A DNA stretch of 64,000 nucleotides from contig CAYRIO010000013.1 in assembly GCA_964424355.1 (NCBI GenBank), positions 12,638-76,637 on the forward strand. The letters are read 5' to 3'. The notes below the pieces were generated by a model. That model ran no database searches, was not told the DNA's origin, and saw only the letters and a list, made by a program, of their open reading frames with translations. Shown in pieces: positions 35,828-45,330 of this stretch (its first letter is position 1; each line of letters starts with the position of its first letter). The DNA comes from CAZEHS01 sp964424355. GTDB taxonomy: Bacteria; Bacillota; Clostridia; Peptostreptococcales; Acidaminobacteraceae. The position numbers and the translations under genes were made by a program.

Positions 35828-36223
35828 CTATGCGCTGATGGCCCGGGAAGGGCATGCCTTCACACACAGGTTGCAGCCTACACAGCGGTTCTGCTCAAAG
35901 TTGAGTTTGGCGTCGTCTCCCAAAAACAGGGCCCGGCTGCTGCACACACTGGTGCAGATGCCGCAGTGGACACACTTGCCATCGTCCACACGGATGGATT
36001 TCAGGACAAAGTCCGCTTGAATGCCCAGGCTTTCCAAGAATGTCATCGCTTCTGTGATCCTGTCACTCTCTCCCTCCACATCCATCAGGAGCTCGCCTTT
36101 CATGTTGTAATTAATGGAGGCTTTCAGGATGTTAAGGTGCAGATCATATCTTTTAATCAGATCATAGACCGCCGGGTGGTTGACGGTCTCTGGACCGAAT
36201 TTCAACAGGAGTTTTGTCTGCAT
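35828..36223 (-). CDS. NIL-domain 4Fe-4S ferredoxin, homocysteine synthesis partner
   Basis: A 131-residue protein: N-terminal NIL (ligand-binding, ferredoxin-like) domain (1-70) and a C-terminal 2x[4Fe-4S] ferredoxin with CVHCGICTSVCSS and CVGCNLCVKACPS. It matches the MA1822-type partner that works with the COG1900 protein in making homocysteine from aspartate semialdehyde and sulfide. Its ATG overlaps the COG1900 stop by one base (TAATG), preceded by GGGAGG, so the two are coupled. Confidence 0.92.
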   Translation of the reverse strand: MQTKLLLKFGPETVNHPAVYDLIKRYDLHLNILKASINYNMKGELLMDVEGESDRITEAMTFLESLGIQADFVLKSIRVDDGKCVHCGICTSVCSSRALFLGDDAKLNFEQNRCVGCNLCVKACPSRAISA

Positions 36224-37386
36224 TATTGATTTCCTCCCTTAATTTCAAGTGGTTTCAGTGCATTCCCCTGGGGAAAAGTCTGGATGGGTTCCTGAAGCAG
36301 GAATTTGCCTTCCGCAATCCATTCCTTCAGCTTCTCAGCGATCTGCCGGGACTTGTACAGACTGGTGATCGGTGCTGTCTTGATGGTTTTCCCATTCAGT
36401 TCCACCGTGCCGCTTCGCAGGGCCGCGTAGCTCACCCGCCCCAGCACCGGACGTTTCCGGCTCTGTACGCTGTAATCCACGACATTGGTGAATAGCTCTT
36501 CATTGCTCCGGGCCAGATCTTCCAGGAGAGACTCATCCAAAACTGGAATCGGGATCCCCACACCGATGTTGAGGGAAATCCCGTAGCCATTGAAAACTGC
36601 CGGCGCAATATATTCCGAATCCATCTCTTTTAAATTTCCCAACAAGGCAAGGGTTGCTCCCGGTGTTTTGGGCACCCCGTTCTCATCCCGTTCCGTGTTG
36701 GTGTTGAACTGTGTGCCATTCCAGCCCACATAGCCGATGGCGCCGCCAATAAAGATCCGGGTTCCCATCCCGATGGTCCGGAGTCCGGGGTCCTTCAAAA
36801 GAGGGCTCAGTTCTCCGGCGGTGGAATAATTGATATTGCCCAGATTGGGCTGCAGAACACCCATATAGGTATGCATGATCTTATTGGACGCATTGGCCCC
36901 TGCCGCATAGTTCTGATAACAGTTCCGGGGATTGAACAGATACGCTTCGTTTAAATCCTGCAGGGCCACCGTTGTGTCAATTTCCTTTCGCGGGTAGCAA
37001 TCCGTCCCCTTCCCGCGGGCTTTCAGCCGTATGGACTTCCCGGCCACCAGATCACAGATCACATGGGCGCCGCCGTATTCGATGCCCTGGGTCCGACTTT
37101 CTGCCGTGACGCCGATATACGTATCCACCGCAGCCAAGCCGCCGTATGCATCCACATCGTTCAGCTCGATCTGTTCCATTCTGATTGGCGGATCCGAATG
37201 GCCAAAATTCAGGACCGCTCCGGAGGAGCACATGGGCCCGAAGGTCGCCGTAGTGACCACATCCACTTTGGCAGCCACAGCCTTGATGCCCTCTTCCTTC
37301 ACCATCGCCACCACTTCTTCAGCCGTTACAACCACTGCAGTGCCCGCTTTAATCCGGGCATTGATCTCATCAAAGGTCCTAAGCAT
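36223..37386 (-). CDS. L-aspartate semialdehyde sulfurtransferase (COG1900/DUF39), homocysteine synthesis
   Basis: A 387-residue DUF39/COG1900 protein. Conserved Cys are seen in FGPMCSSG (Cys53) and FNPRNCYQNY (near residue 156), the latter in the motif expected to carry the reactive persulfide. The M. acetivorans homologue MA1821 makes homocysteine directly from aspartate semialdehyde, bypassing homoserine activation. Unlike some archaeal members, no CBS domains follow. It is the first gene after the SAM-I riboswitch and heads an operon with NIL-ferredoxin, UPF0280, metF and metH. Confidence 0.92.
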   Translation of the reverse strand: MLRTFDEINARIKAGTAVVVTAEEVVAMVKEEGIKAVAAKVDVVTTATFGPMCSSGAVLNFGHSDPPIRMEQIELNDVDAYGGLAAVDTYIGVTAESRTQGIEYGGAHVICDLVAGKSIRLKARGKGTDCYPRKEIDTTVALQDLNEAYLFNPRNCYQNYAAGANASNKIMHTYMGVLQPNLGNINYSTAGELSPLLKDPGLRTIGMGTRIFIGGAIGYVGWNGTQFNTNTERDENGVPKTPGATLALLGNLKEMDSEYIAPAVFNGYGISLNIGVGIPIPVLDESLLEDLARSNEELFTNVVDYSVQSRKRPVLGRVSYAALRSGTVELNGKTIKTAPITSLYKSRQIAEKLKEWIAEGKFLLQEPIQTFPQGNALKPLEIKGGNQ

Positions 37387-37440
37387 TGTATTCCCTCCAT
37401 CTTATAGTGTCTCAATATGAATGTCGGATGATTTTTTGCA

Positions 37441-37470
37441 ACAAAAAAAACTGCATCGAAAATGAGGCAG
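37441..37470 (-). terminator. terminator of the SAM-I riboswitch
   Basis: Stem CTGCCTC / GATGCAG (one mismatch) and a run of eight T residues on the minus strand, between the aptamer and the COG1900 gene. This is the expected SAM-off expression platform. Confidence 0.8.
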
Positions 37471-37481
37471 CTTGTGCATGG

Positions 37482-37580
37482 GCTCATCTTCCGGTCTGCA
37501 AGACCGCAGGATTTGGCACCTGGGCTTTCGCCTGGTTGCCGGGTTTCATAGGGCCTGTCCCTCCACCACTCTTGATAAGC
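37482..37580 (-). ncRNA. SAM-I (S-box) riboswitch
   Basis: Read on the minus strand: P1 GCTTATC (37580) pairs with GATGAGC (37488-37482). Between them are the S-box signatures TATCAAGAGTGGTGGAGGGA, GGCCCTATGAAACCCGGCAACC and GGTGCCAAATCC. It should stop transcription of the homocysteine/methionine operon when S-adenosylmethionine is plentiful. Confidence 0.96.
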
Positions 37581-37600
37581 GAACTATTGAGTTACTTAGG

Positions 37601-37629
37601 ATTGTACGGGATACCACGGACCTTGTCAA
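37601..37629 (-). promoter_or_regulatory. sigma-A promoter of the methionine operon
   Basis: -35 TTGACA (37629-37624), 17-base spacer, -10 TACAAT (37606-37601), placing the transcript start about 15 bases before the S-box aptamer. Confidence 0.9.
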
Positions 37630-37674
37630 CACTTTGACTGACAATTCAGATTATATAACGGTGATATATCAACC

Positions 37675-38532
37675 CTATAGATCCTTGTGCAGCAACAGAT
37701 TCTCAATGAACTTACGGACATTGATCTTTCCGCCATCCCGTCTCTTGCCCCGGATGAAATCCATCTCCGCCTTCACATTCTCAAAGTCGTACAATGTTGA
37801 AGAGAAACGGTTGAACACATCGTTCATGTAATCTTCGATCCCCAGATTGGCAATGTTCACAAGCCCACGGTTAATGGCCCTGCGGATCCGCTGCTCCATT
37901 GCTTTGGGATTATCACTGAGCATCTCACAAAAATCGCGGACACTGATATCGGTATTCTGCTCCCCTTTACGAAGAATCTGCTGGCAGATGAAAATGATAT
38001 CATCTCCGCCTTTCTCCCCCATGATCCCCAATTTACTGAAGATGATCTTGATTTTCCGGATTTCACGGTCCACATGATCTTCCTGAATCTCAGAAAAAGC
38101 CATGGGCTTTCCAGTGGCCGCGGAGGTCTTGAAAATCGTCTCGATCATATTGAATTTACGCTGCATATGGATTTTTTCGATGATATTCTGTAGTACTTTC
38201 AATACTTCAATCCGATTGATCGGCTTGGATATGAAAAATTCAATCCCGGCATCGTAGGCTTTCGCGATCAAGCTTTTAGTGGAAACCTGGGAAATCATGA
38301 TGAAGTGAGTCCCCGGCAGTTCTGAGGACAGCTCCTGAACCAGTCTGGCGCCGTCTTTTTCCGGCATCAGGAGATCAACCAGAGCGATGTCCGGATGCAT
38401 GAGTATCAGATCATTGTAAGCCGTTTCGCCATCCTGGGAAGAGCCCACGACTTCACCCAAATTCTCTTCTTCAATAATTTCTTCTAAGGCGTGGATAATG
38501 CTGAGATCGTCATCAACAATGTAAATCTTCAT
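37675..38532 (-). CDS. GlnL/YcbB-type response regulator
   Basis: A 285-residue response regulator: receiver (1-120) with DDD near residue 8, phospho-acceptor Asp in DIALVDLLMP (near 54) and KPIN; then a C-terminal YcbB domain (about 125-280), the DNA-binding output of Bacillus GlnL. In Bacillus GlnK-GlnL responds to glutamine and controls glutaminase and a glutamine transporter. No such target is next to it here. It overlaps the kinase gene by four bases (ATGA) and is followed by the promoter of the SAM-I operon. Confidence 0.85.
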   Translation of the reverse strand: MKIYIVDDDLSIIHALEEIIEEENLGEVVGSSQDGETAYNDLILMHPDIALVDLLMPEKDGARLVQELSSELPGTHFIMISQVSTKSLIAKAYDAGIEFFISKPINRIEVLKVLQNIIEKIHMQRKFNMIETIFKTSAATGKPMAFSEIQEDHVDREIRKIKIIFSKLGIMGEKGGDDIIFICQQILRKGEQNTDISVRDFCEMLSDNPKAMEQRIRRAINRGLVNIANLGIEDYMNDVFNRFSSTLYDFENVKAEMDFIRGKRRDGGKINVRKFIENLLLHKDL

Positions 38533-39821
38533 GAAATTACCTCCAAGCTGTCAATAGGGATTTTAACCGAAAAAGTGGTCCCGGAGCCCGGTAAGGACTC
38601 CACCTCGATAACGCCGTTGAACCGCTCTTGAATGATGTCTCTCACCAGAGTCAGACCCAGACCCCGGCTGATATTCCCCGTGGTTACACTGAATTTTGTT
38701 GAAAAACCCGGATCAAAAATGTGCTTCACATGCTTTTCCTTGATGCCGCCGCCATTGTCCCAAACGGTAAAGACCACTGAATCATCAATGACATTGGCCC
38801 GGATTTCAATAATCCCCTGAATACCGGGCCGCAGTGCCTCCTGAGCATTGACAACCAGATTCCTAAGGACCGACATCAGCAGATAGTGCTCCTGAACCTT
38901 CATATCGCAGGAAAGATACAGTCTGAGATCCAGGTCTGCCATCTCTTCCGGCAGGGATTTCCGGGTGGTCGTAACCAGAATATCCATCAGATCCCGCAGG
39001 GACATGTGCTGGTAATCCGTTTCTTCACTCATGATCCGCTCCAGCCCCCGGATCACACGGACATAATCCTTTTTGATTTCATGGACATCCTTGGCTATAT
39101 TCAGGGGCAAATTCTTCATATCCTTGGGAAGATCCAGCGAACCCATCTGTTCATACAGATAGTACGCACTGTTCATGACATCCTCGATATAGTCCATGTT
39201 CCGTTTCATGAAGTACGTTTCACCCTTTAAATCCGAGGTGAGGAGCAGAAGATTCTTGTAGCGCTCATTGTGTTCTTCCTTGACCAACAGCAACCGGTAG
39301 TATTTAATGGCCGAAACAATGGTGAATGCCATCGTGGCCCGGATGGACGCAATCACGAACAGGGTCACCGTGGCTTGGATCACTTCACGGGTGATGCCGC
39401 CGGAACGATAGAGCAGCTCCAGAACGTTGCAGAAAAAATCGTTGAAGAGAATGATAAAAAACCAATAGGCATCATTTTTGTCTTGTTTTTCCTGGTAAAG
39501 GTAATAGAACAGGACCCCATAGGAGATATCGAAAATCATGGTCGGGTATTCCATGAACATCGCATCGAGAATAGGAACCGAGCCCAGCGAGGCAAACATG
39601 CTTCGGCTCAGCAACCCAATGGTGGCGATGAACAGACCCTGCTTGACGGAATTGATCTCTCGGTAGAAATAGAGAAAAACCGGAAGGGACACCACCGATA
39701 ACGAAATCCGGAAACCACTGGTGAAGATATCTATATACATTTGTGATGCCATGGCATCCACCAGGGCATAGAAGAACATCAGTCTGAATATACGCAATTG
39801 GCTTGGCAGGGGGTCTTTCAT
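38529..39821 (-). CDS. GlnK/YcbA-type membrane sensor histidine kinase
   Basis: A 430-residue kinase with about six hydrophobic segments (10-190), a dimerisation region with phospho-acceptor His in DVHEIKKDY (near residue 250) and an HATPase_c domain with NLVVNAQEAL, DNGGGI and GLGLTLV boxes. The DVHEIKKD His box and the YcbB-domain partner put it in the GlnK/YcbA group. ATG 39821 is chosen because AGAGG lies five bases before it. No extracellular sensor domain is visible, so it may sense within the membrane or through a partner. Confidence 0.87.
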   Translation of the reverse strand: MKDPLPSQLRIFRLMFFYALVDAMASQMYIDIFTSGFRISLSVVSLPVFLYFYREINSVKQGLFIATIGLLSRSMFASLGSVPILDAMFMEYPTMIFDISYGVLFYYLYQEKQDKNDAYWFFIILFNDFFCNVLELLYRSGGITREVIQATVTLFVIASIRATMAFTIVSAIKYYRLLLVKEEHNERYKNLLLLTSDLKGETYFMKRNMDYIEDVMNSAYYLYEQMGSLDLPKDMKNLPLNIAKDVHEIKKDYVRVIRGLERIMSEETDYQHMSLRDLMDILVTTTRKSLPEEMADLDLRLYLSCDMKVQEHYLLMSVLRNLVVNAQEALRPGIQGIIEIRANVIDDSVVFTVWDNGGGIKEKHVKHIFDPGFSTKFSVTTGNISRGLGLTLVRDIIQERFNGVIEVESLPGSGTTFSVKIPIDSLEVIS

Positions 39822-39901
39822 AGGGACCTCTTTCATTTAGGTTCTTCCTCATTATACACAGGAGTTCCCTAAAGCGCAAAGCATCCATCCCGCTAATAAA
39901 G

Positions 39902-39935
39902 ACGAGCATTTCCCGAAGAACTGGGAAATGCTCGT
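39902..39935 (-). terminator. terminator of the nucleoside-transporter operon
   Basis: Perfect 13-bp stem ACGAGCATTTCCC / GGGAAATGCTCGT with 8-nt loop; on the minus strand a short CTTTATT follows. Confidence 0.85.
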
Positions 39936-39938
39936 AAT

Positions 39939-40874
39939 TCAGTGACGTTCTTCTCTGAAATAAGGTTCGCTCAGTGCTTCTGGCGCTTTGGCCGCGCCAG
40001 TCTTCCGTGTGGAATCGTACACCAGGACCAGGATGGTGACCAGATACGGCAGCATATCGATCAGGTACTGGGAAATCGGAATGCCCATCTGCTGGATTCG
40101 GAAGCCTACAATATCAAGGCCGCCAAACAGATAGGCTCCGAAAATGGCCTTGATTGGATTCCATGAGCTGAAAATAACAAGAGCAACAGCGATCCATCCG
40201 CGACCGGCAGTGACGTTTTCCTGCCAAGCCGGCACATACACCAGTGACAGATAGGCGCCTCCCAAACCACACAGGGCCCCTCCGGCCAGGATATGAAGGT
40301 ATTTATACAGGTCTACATTGATGCCGCTGGCATCTGCCGCGTAAGGATTTTCCCCTACAACCCGCAGATTAAGACCCAATTTGGTTTTGAACAGATACAG
40401 CGTCATCAGCACTGCCATCAACAGCCCCAAATAGACATAGACGTTCTGGCAGAAAAAAAGTTTGCCGATTACCGGAATATCACCAAGAAAAGGGATCTTA
40501 ATCGGATCGAAAAATCGGGTGAAGGTATCCGGCAGGACTTCACCGACCAGGGTTTGGCCAATGAATCCGGAAATGCCGGAGCCCAGGATGGTGATGGACA
40601 AACCCGCAACCACTTGATTGGCGCGCATGGTGACCGTGAGAATGGCAAAGATCAGAGATCCGAACGCACCGCCAGCGGCAGCTGCAAACATCGCCAGCAC
40701 CGGAGATTGGGTATAATGACCCACTAAGAATCCAAAGACCGCGCCAATCAGCATCAATCCCTCAACGCCCAGATTCAGATTTCCCGATTTTTCAGTGAGG
40801 ATCTCTCCCAAGGTTGCAAATAAGAGCGGCGTACCTGCTTGAACAGCCGCTGCCAGAAATATGACAAATGCCAT
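39939..40874 (-). CDS. BMP-type nucleoside ABC transporter permease (NupQ-like)
   Basis: A 311-residue permease with eight to nine membrane segments, EKSGNLNLGVEGLMLIGA near the N-terminus and GENPYAADASGINV in the middle, the pattern of the second permease of BMP-family nucleoside importers (NupQ/RbsC-like). It overlaps the upstream permease by one base. Together with the next three genes it forms a complete importer, whose operon is led by xpt and a guanine-class riboswitch. Confidence 0.9.
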   Translation of the reverse strand: MAFVIFLAAAVQAGTPLLFATLGEILTEKSGNLNLGVEGLMLIGAVFGFLVGHYTQSPVLAMFAAAAGGAFGSLIFAILTVTMRANQVVAGLSITILGSGISGFIGQTLVGEVLPDTFTRFFDPIKIPFLGDIPVIGKLFFCQNVYVYLGLLMAVLMTLYLFKTKLGLNLRVVGENPYAADASGINVDLYKYLHILAGGALCGLGGAYLSLVYVPAWQENVTAGRGWIAVALVIFSSWNPIKAIFGAYLFGGLDIVGFRIQQMGIPISQYLIDMLPYLVTILVLVYDSTRKTGAAKAPEALSEPYFREERH

Positions 40875-41965
40875 CAGTGGCCCCCCTCTACAACAGCTGC
40901 GGCCTGTTTTTTAGCCCAGGGCCACTGGATATACACTTCATACTGGATAAAGAATTCACTGCCCAGAGCAAATATCAGGATCATGGCCTGCAGGATCTTA
41001 GCCGCAGCTGCCGGGATGCCGAAGGAAGTCTGTATAAAATTAGCCCCTTGGGTCAGGACTGCAAACAAAGTTGCCGTGAACGGCACTGCCACAGGGTTCA
41101 TGCCTGACAGCCACGCAATGATGATGGCTGTATAACCATAGCCGCCAGACACTTCATAGGTCAGGGTTCCCGCAACCGCAGAGGCCTGAAGTACCCCCGC
41201 CAGCCCGCACAGGGCACCGCTGGCAAAGAGCGTCAGCAAGGTCACCTTGCCGACATTCATGCCGGCGTACTTGGCGGTTCTCTCACTATTCCCGATAACG
41301 GCGATCTCATAGCCCAGGGTGGAGCGGTTGAGGATCAGCGTCACCGCAACGACCAATGCCAGAGCAATCACCCAGCCGATATGCACACCGAACAGTTTGG
41401 GATACAGCGCAGCATCCACAAAGTTGGGGATCTTGGGAAATCCCAACGCATTGGGATCCTTCCAGGGACCATACTGCAGGAATATGACGATCTTCAGGGC
41501 AACATAGTTCATCATCAGGGTGAACAGTGTTTCATTGGTTCCATATTTTGCTTTGAATATGGACGGAATCAAAGCCCAGATGCCTCCGCCCAACACGCCT
41601 GCCAGGGTCATGAGGAGCAGCATCGTTGGCATGGGCAGGGTTGTGAATTTAAGCGCAATGAAGCTTCCAAGAATGGCGCCCAGGATCATCTGCCCATCCC
41701 CACCGATATTCCAGAACTGCATCTTGAATGCCAGAAGCATGCCTAACGCCGTTATGGTAAGCGGAATAGCCACCTTGATGGTTTCCTGAATCCGATAGGG
41801 ACTTCCAAAGCTTCCATCCAGCATGGAGGCATAAACCTTCATCGGCGCATGCCCCATGAATGCCACAAAAAATGCCAGGGTGCCAAGTGCCGCAACAATA
41901 GAGGCCAGGCGAATGGATGTCGCCTTCCACATGGGCATATCCGATCGTTTTCCTATTCGGATCAT
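40874..41965 (-). CDS. BMP-type nucleoside ABC transporter permease (NupP-like)
   Basis: A roughly 363-residue permease with about ten membrane segments and the conserved GGDGQMILGA and GLAGVLQASAVAGTL segments of NupP-like permeases. Two ATGs (41971, 41965) lie after GGAGGTG; the second overlaps the ATPase stop as ATGA and is taken as the start, with low certainty between them. Confidence 0.9.
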   Translation of the reverse strand: MIRIGKRSDMPMWKATSIRLASIVAALGTLAFFVAFMGHAPMKVYASMLDGSFGSPYRIQETIKVAIPLTITALGMLLAFKMQFWNIGGDGQMILGAILGSFIALKFTTLPMPTMLLLMTLAGVLGGGIWALIPSIFKAKYGTNETLFTLMMNYVALKIVIFLQYGPWKDPNALGFPKIPNFVDAALYPKLFGVHIGWVIALALVVAVTLILNRSTLGYEIAVIGNSERTAKYAGMNVGKVTLLTLFASGALCGLAGVLQASAVAGTLTYEVSGGYGYTAIIIAWLSGMNPVAVPFTATLFAVLTQGANFIQTSFGIPAAAAKILQAMILIFALGSEFFIQYEVYIQWPWAKKQAAAVVEGGH

Positions 41966-43482
41966 GAGCATTTCACCTCCATGTGCAGCCCTGCCATGAG
42001 GAATCCCAAATCCTCCCTGCATGTTTTATCCGCATCCACAATTCCCGTTATCTTTCCGGCGCATAAGACCAGAATACGGTCACACAGCTCCAGCAGCACG
42101 TCCAGATCCTCACCGACATACAGGACTGCAACACCCTTCTGTTTCTGTTCGTTCAGAAGTTCATATACCAGATGGGAAGACGCCACGTCCAGCCCTCGGG
42201 TCGGATAAGCCGTCATGATCATCTGGGGGTTTGCTTCAATTTCGCGGCCCAAGAGCACCTTCTGGATATTACCGCCTGACAGCAGCCTGACAGGATGGCT
42301 TGCTCCCGGGGTTTCAATATTCAGCTTCTGAATCAGTTCTTCTGCCAGCTTCCGGGAGTTGTTCCGCGTGATGAAGAATTTTTTCTGCTTCCGGTATTCC
42401 TTTAAGAGCAGGTTATTGGTGATATCCATGGTTGAAACCAACCCCATGCCCAGACGATCCTCCGGAACAAAACTGAGACTGATGCCTCGGTCAATGATGC
42501 TTCCCGGATTCATTCCAGTGATGGCTTCATCCTGAAATATGATTTCTCCTGATTGGACTTTCTGAAGTCCGGCAATGGCTTCACAGAGTTCTTTCTGCCC
42601 GCTGCCGGCCACCCCTGCAACGCCAAGGATTTCTCCGCCGCACAGGTGGAAACTGACGCCATCCAGCACTTGCGTCTTTTCAGCTGAAACGACCCGTAGG
42701 TCCTTTACTTCCATCATTTTTTTCATGCATGTTCCTGGAACCCTTGTAATGGAAAGTTCACAGGCTTTTCCAACCATCAGATCCGTCAATTCCCGAGGGG
42801 ATAACTCCACATTGACAACAGTGGTGATGTAATGCCCTTTGCGCATGATGGTCACGCGATTGCTGACCGCCAACACTTCATGAAGCTTGTGTGTAATCAG
42901 GATGATTGAACAGCCGCCCTCACTCATGCACTTCATGATTCCGAAAAGTTTATCTGCCTCCTGAGGTGTCAGTACAGCAGTCGGCTCATCCAAAATAAGA
43001 ACCTCCGCACCTCGGAACAGGACTTTAAGGATTTCAACACGTTGTTTTTCCGCAACCGAAAGCTCATGCACCTTGCGATTGGGGTCCACTTCAAGACCAT
43101 ACTGCTCAGATAATTCACGGATGCGCCTGACGATATCCTTCTGATTAAGAATGGCATCGCCCTTTTGTCCAGCAACGATATTTTCTGCTACAGTCAGTGC
43201 GTTTACCAGCTTAAAATGCTGGTGAACCATCCCGATTCCGTGTGCGATGGCATCCTTGGGGGAATGAAAGTGGACACGCTTTCCTTTAATAAAAATAGAG
43301 CCGCTGTCGGGCAGATAAATGCCCGACAGAATGTTCATCAAAGAACTTTTTCCGGCTCCGTTTTCTCCAAGGATTGAGTGGATTTCTCCCTTTAGGATTT
43401 CCAACTGCACGTTTTGATTGGCAAACACACGGCCAAAATGCTTAGTGATGCCTTCCATCCGAACTGCTACAGTCTGATCCAT
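41962..43482 (-). CDS. BMP-type nucleoside ABC transporter ATPase (NupO-like)
   Basis: A 506-residue protein with two fused ABC domains. First half: Walker A GENGAGKSS, signature LSVAEKQRVEI, Walker B VLILDEPTAVL. Second half: degenerate Walker A GVAGSGQKE, signature LSGGNIQKV and a Walker B region MIMTAYPTRGLD. This asymmetry, with only one competent site, is usual for the BMP/RbsA type. ATG 43482 is preferred to a GTG three codons earlier. It lies 12 bases after the substrate-binding protein. Confidence 0.92.
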   Translation of the reverse strand: MDQTVAVRMEGITKHFGRVFANQNVQLEILKGEIHSILGENGAGKSSLMNILSGIYLPDSGSIFIKGKRVHFHSPKDAIAHGIGMVHQHFKLVNALTVAENIVAGQKGDAILNQKDIVRRIRELSEQYGLEVDPNRKVHELSVAEKQRVEILKVLFRGAEVLILDEPTAVLTPQEADKLFGIMKCMSEGGCSIILITHKLHEVLAVSNRVTIMRKGHYITTVVNVELSPRELTDLMVGKACELSITRVPGTCMKKMMEVKDLRVVSAEKTQVLDGVSFHLCGGEILGVAGVAGSGQKELCEAIAGLQKVQSGEIIFQDEAITGMNPGSIIDRGISLSFVPEDRLGMGLVSTMDITNNLLLKEYRKQKKFFITRNNSRKLAEELIQKLNIETPGASHPVRLLSGGNIQKVLLGREIEANPQMIMTAYPTRGLDVASSHLVYELLNEQKQKGVAVLYVGEDLDVLLELCDRILVLCAGKITGIVDADKTCREDLGFLMAGLHMEVKCS

Positions 43483-43493
43483 AAGCTTCACCC

Positions 43494-44621
43494 TTATTTG
43501 TTTTCGATTTTTCCAATAACGCCTTTAACGAACCAAGCCATATTCAACTGTTCTTCATCAGAAACAGCGGCGCCTTTTGCAATTTTTTCCTTGCCATCCT
43601 GATCCATGATGGGGCCTTGGAATACATTGAGGGTGCCATCTTTGATCTTGGCTGTCAGTTCATCCACTTTAGCCTGAGCGCCTTCCGGTGCATTAGCAGT
43701 CAGCGGAGCCAGCTCAACAACGCCATCCTTCATGTTGCCCCAGTAATTTTCAGACTTCCAGGTGCCATCCATCACTTTCTTGACCTGATCCACATAATAA
43801 GGACCCCAGTTCCAAACAGGAGCAGTCATATATGCCTTTGGTGCTTTGGAAGACATATCGGTGTTGTAACCCACTGACCATACGCCCCGTTCTTCAGCGG
43901 CTTGCTGCGGGCCGGCAGTATCCTGATGCTGGGCAATGACATCGATGCCTTTATCCAGAAGTGCGATAGCCGCTTCTTTCTCCTTGGCAGGATCATACCA
44001 TGTATGTGTCCATACCACTTCAACCGTCACATCGGGATTGACAGACTGCGCTCCCAAAGTGAATGCGTTGATTCCCCGAACAACCTCAGGGATTTCAAAT
44101 GCGCCGACATAACCCAGCTTGTTAGTTTTTGTTTTCATGGCCGCCACGACACCTGACAGGTATCTGGGCTCTTCCATACGACCAAAATAATTGTTCATGT
44201 TTTCAGTGCTTTTGTAGCCGGAACAATGTAGGAACTTTACATCCGGAAATTGCTTGGACATTTTTTCAACGTAGTCCATGTAACCGAAACTAGTGGCGAA
44301 TATAACCTTCGCACCCTGGTCAACCATGCTCGAGATGACTTTTTCAACTTCTGGACCTTCGGGAACGGATTCCTGAATGATGGTCTTAACGCCCAATTCC
44401 TTTTCCAGGTACAGTCTGCCTTGGTCATGAGCGTATGTATACCCGCCATCACCGATGGGACCAACATAGATGAAACCGACTTTCATGTCTGCTGCTGCAG
44501 TTGCTGCGGGTGCAGCCGGTTCTGCAGGTGCTGCCGGCGCTGCCGGAGCGGGCGCACATCCTGTGAATAGACCGATAACCATTGCGACGATCACGAGCCA
44601 AACAAGTCCTCTTTTTCTCAT
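43494..44621 (-). CDS. BMP-family nucleoside-binding lipoprotein
   Basis: A 375-residue lipoprotein: signal sequence with lipobox GLFTGC (Cys22), an Ala/Pro-rich tether (about 23-45) and a BMP/Med domain (about 46-370) that binds purine nucleosides in homologues such as PnrA and NupN. Motifs GPIGDGGYTYAHDQG and VVWTHTWYDPAKEKEAA are typical. It is the first transporter gene after xpt, 56 bases downstream. Confidence 0.93.
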   Translation of the reverse strand: MRKRGLVWLVIVAMVIGLFTGCAPAPAAPAAPAEPAAPAATAAADMKVGFIYVGPIGDGGYTYAHDQGRLYLEKELGVKTIIQESVPEGPEVEKVISSMVDQGAKVIFATSFGYMDYVEKMSKQFPDVKFLHCSGYKSTENMNNYFGRMEEPRYLSGVVAAMKTKTNKLGYVGAFEIPEVVRGINAFTLGAQSVNPDVTVEVVWTHTWYDPAKEKEAAIALLDKGIDVIAQHQDTAGPQQAAEERGVWSVGYNTDMSSKAPKAYMTAPVWNWGPYYVDQVKKVMDGTWKSENYWGNMKDGVVELAPLTANAPEGAQAKVDELTAKIKDGTLNVFQGPIMDQDGKEKIAKGAAVSDEEQLNMAWFVKGVIGKIENK

Positions 44622-44677
44622 GTGAATCCCCCTAACTCAGTTTTATACCAAACGCCTGATGGCGTAATGGTCGATCG

Positions 44678-45262
44678 CTACGCCCTGCCTTGTTCACGAA
44701 ACTGTACTTCACCCGCATCCATAGAATCAATGATTGCCAGAGATTCCAAGCGAACGCCTTCGGCGCGAAGAACATTGCCGCCTTCCTGAAACCCCTTCTC
44801 AATGACAATACCGACCCCTGCCAACTCCGCTCCTGCCTGCTTCACCAAGCTCATTAATCCAATGGCGGCCTGTCCCTGGGCAAGAAAGTCATCCAAAATC
44901 AGGACTTTATCCTCTGGGTGCAGAAATTTTCGGGCGACGCGAACCTTATAAGTCGTTTTTTTCGTATAGGAAAAAACATCGGTTTCGAAGGTATCTGCAT
45001 CCAGATTCTGTGATGGCACTTTTTTAGCGAACACCACCGGCACTTTAAAATACTGGGCAGCAATGGCGGCAATAGCGATTCCAGATGCCTCGATGGTCAG
45101 GATTTTTGTAACCGAGGTATCTTCAAAACGTTTATGGAACTCTCTCCCGATGGCATTGAGCAGCTCAATATCCAACTGGTGGTTGAGGAACCGATCCACT
45201 TTCAATATTTCCGGGCTTCTGACTTCACCCAACTCATTGATCCTGTCTTTCAAGAATTTCAT
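44678..45262 (-). CDS. xpt: xanthine phosphoribosyltransferase
   Basis: A 194-residue XPRTase that converts xanthine (and in some cases guanine) with PRPP to the nucleotide. The PRPP loop is KVLILDDFLAQGQA (near residue 125), and the N-terminus MKFLKDRI matches Bacillus Xpt (194 aa). ATG follows GAGGTG. It leads an operon with the nucleoside importer, downstream of the purine riboswitch. Confidence 0.96.
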   Translation of the reverse strand: MKFLKDRINELGEVRSPEILKVDRFLNHQLDIELLNAIGREFHKRFEDTSVTKILTIEASGIAIAAIAAQYFKVPVVFAKKVPSQNLDADTFETDVFSYTKKTTYKVRVARKFLHPEDKVLILDDFLAQGQAAIGLMSLVKQAGAELAGVGIVIEKGFQEGGNVLRAEGVRLESLAIIDSMDAGEVQFREQGRA

Positions 45263-45330
45263 TCATGCACCTCGTTATTTTTTTGATAAAAAATGAGGCC
45301 CGAATGCAAGCGCAGGAAAAAAGCGACCGT

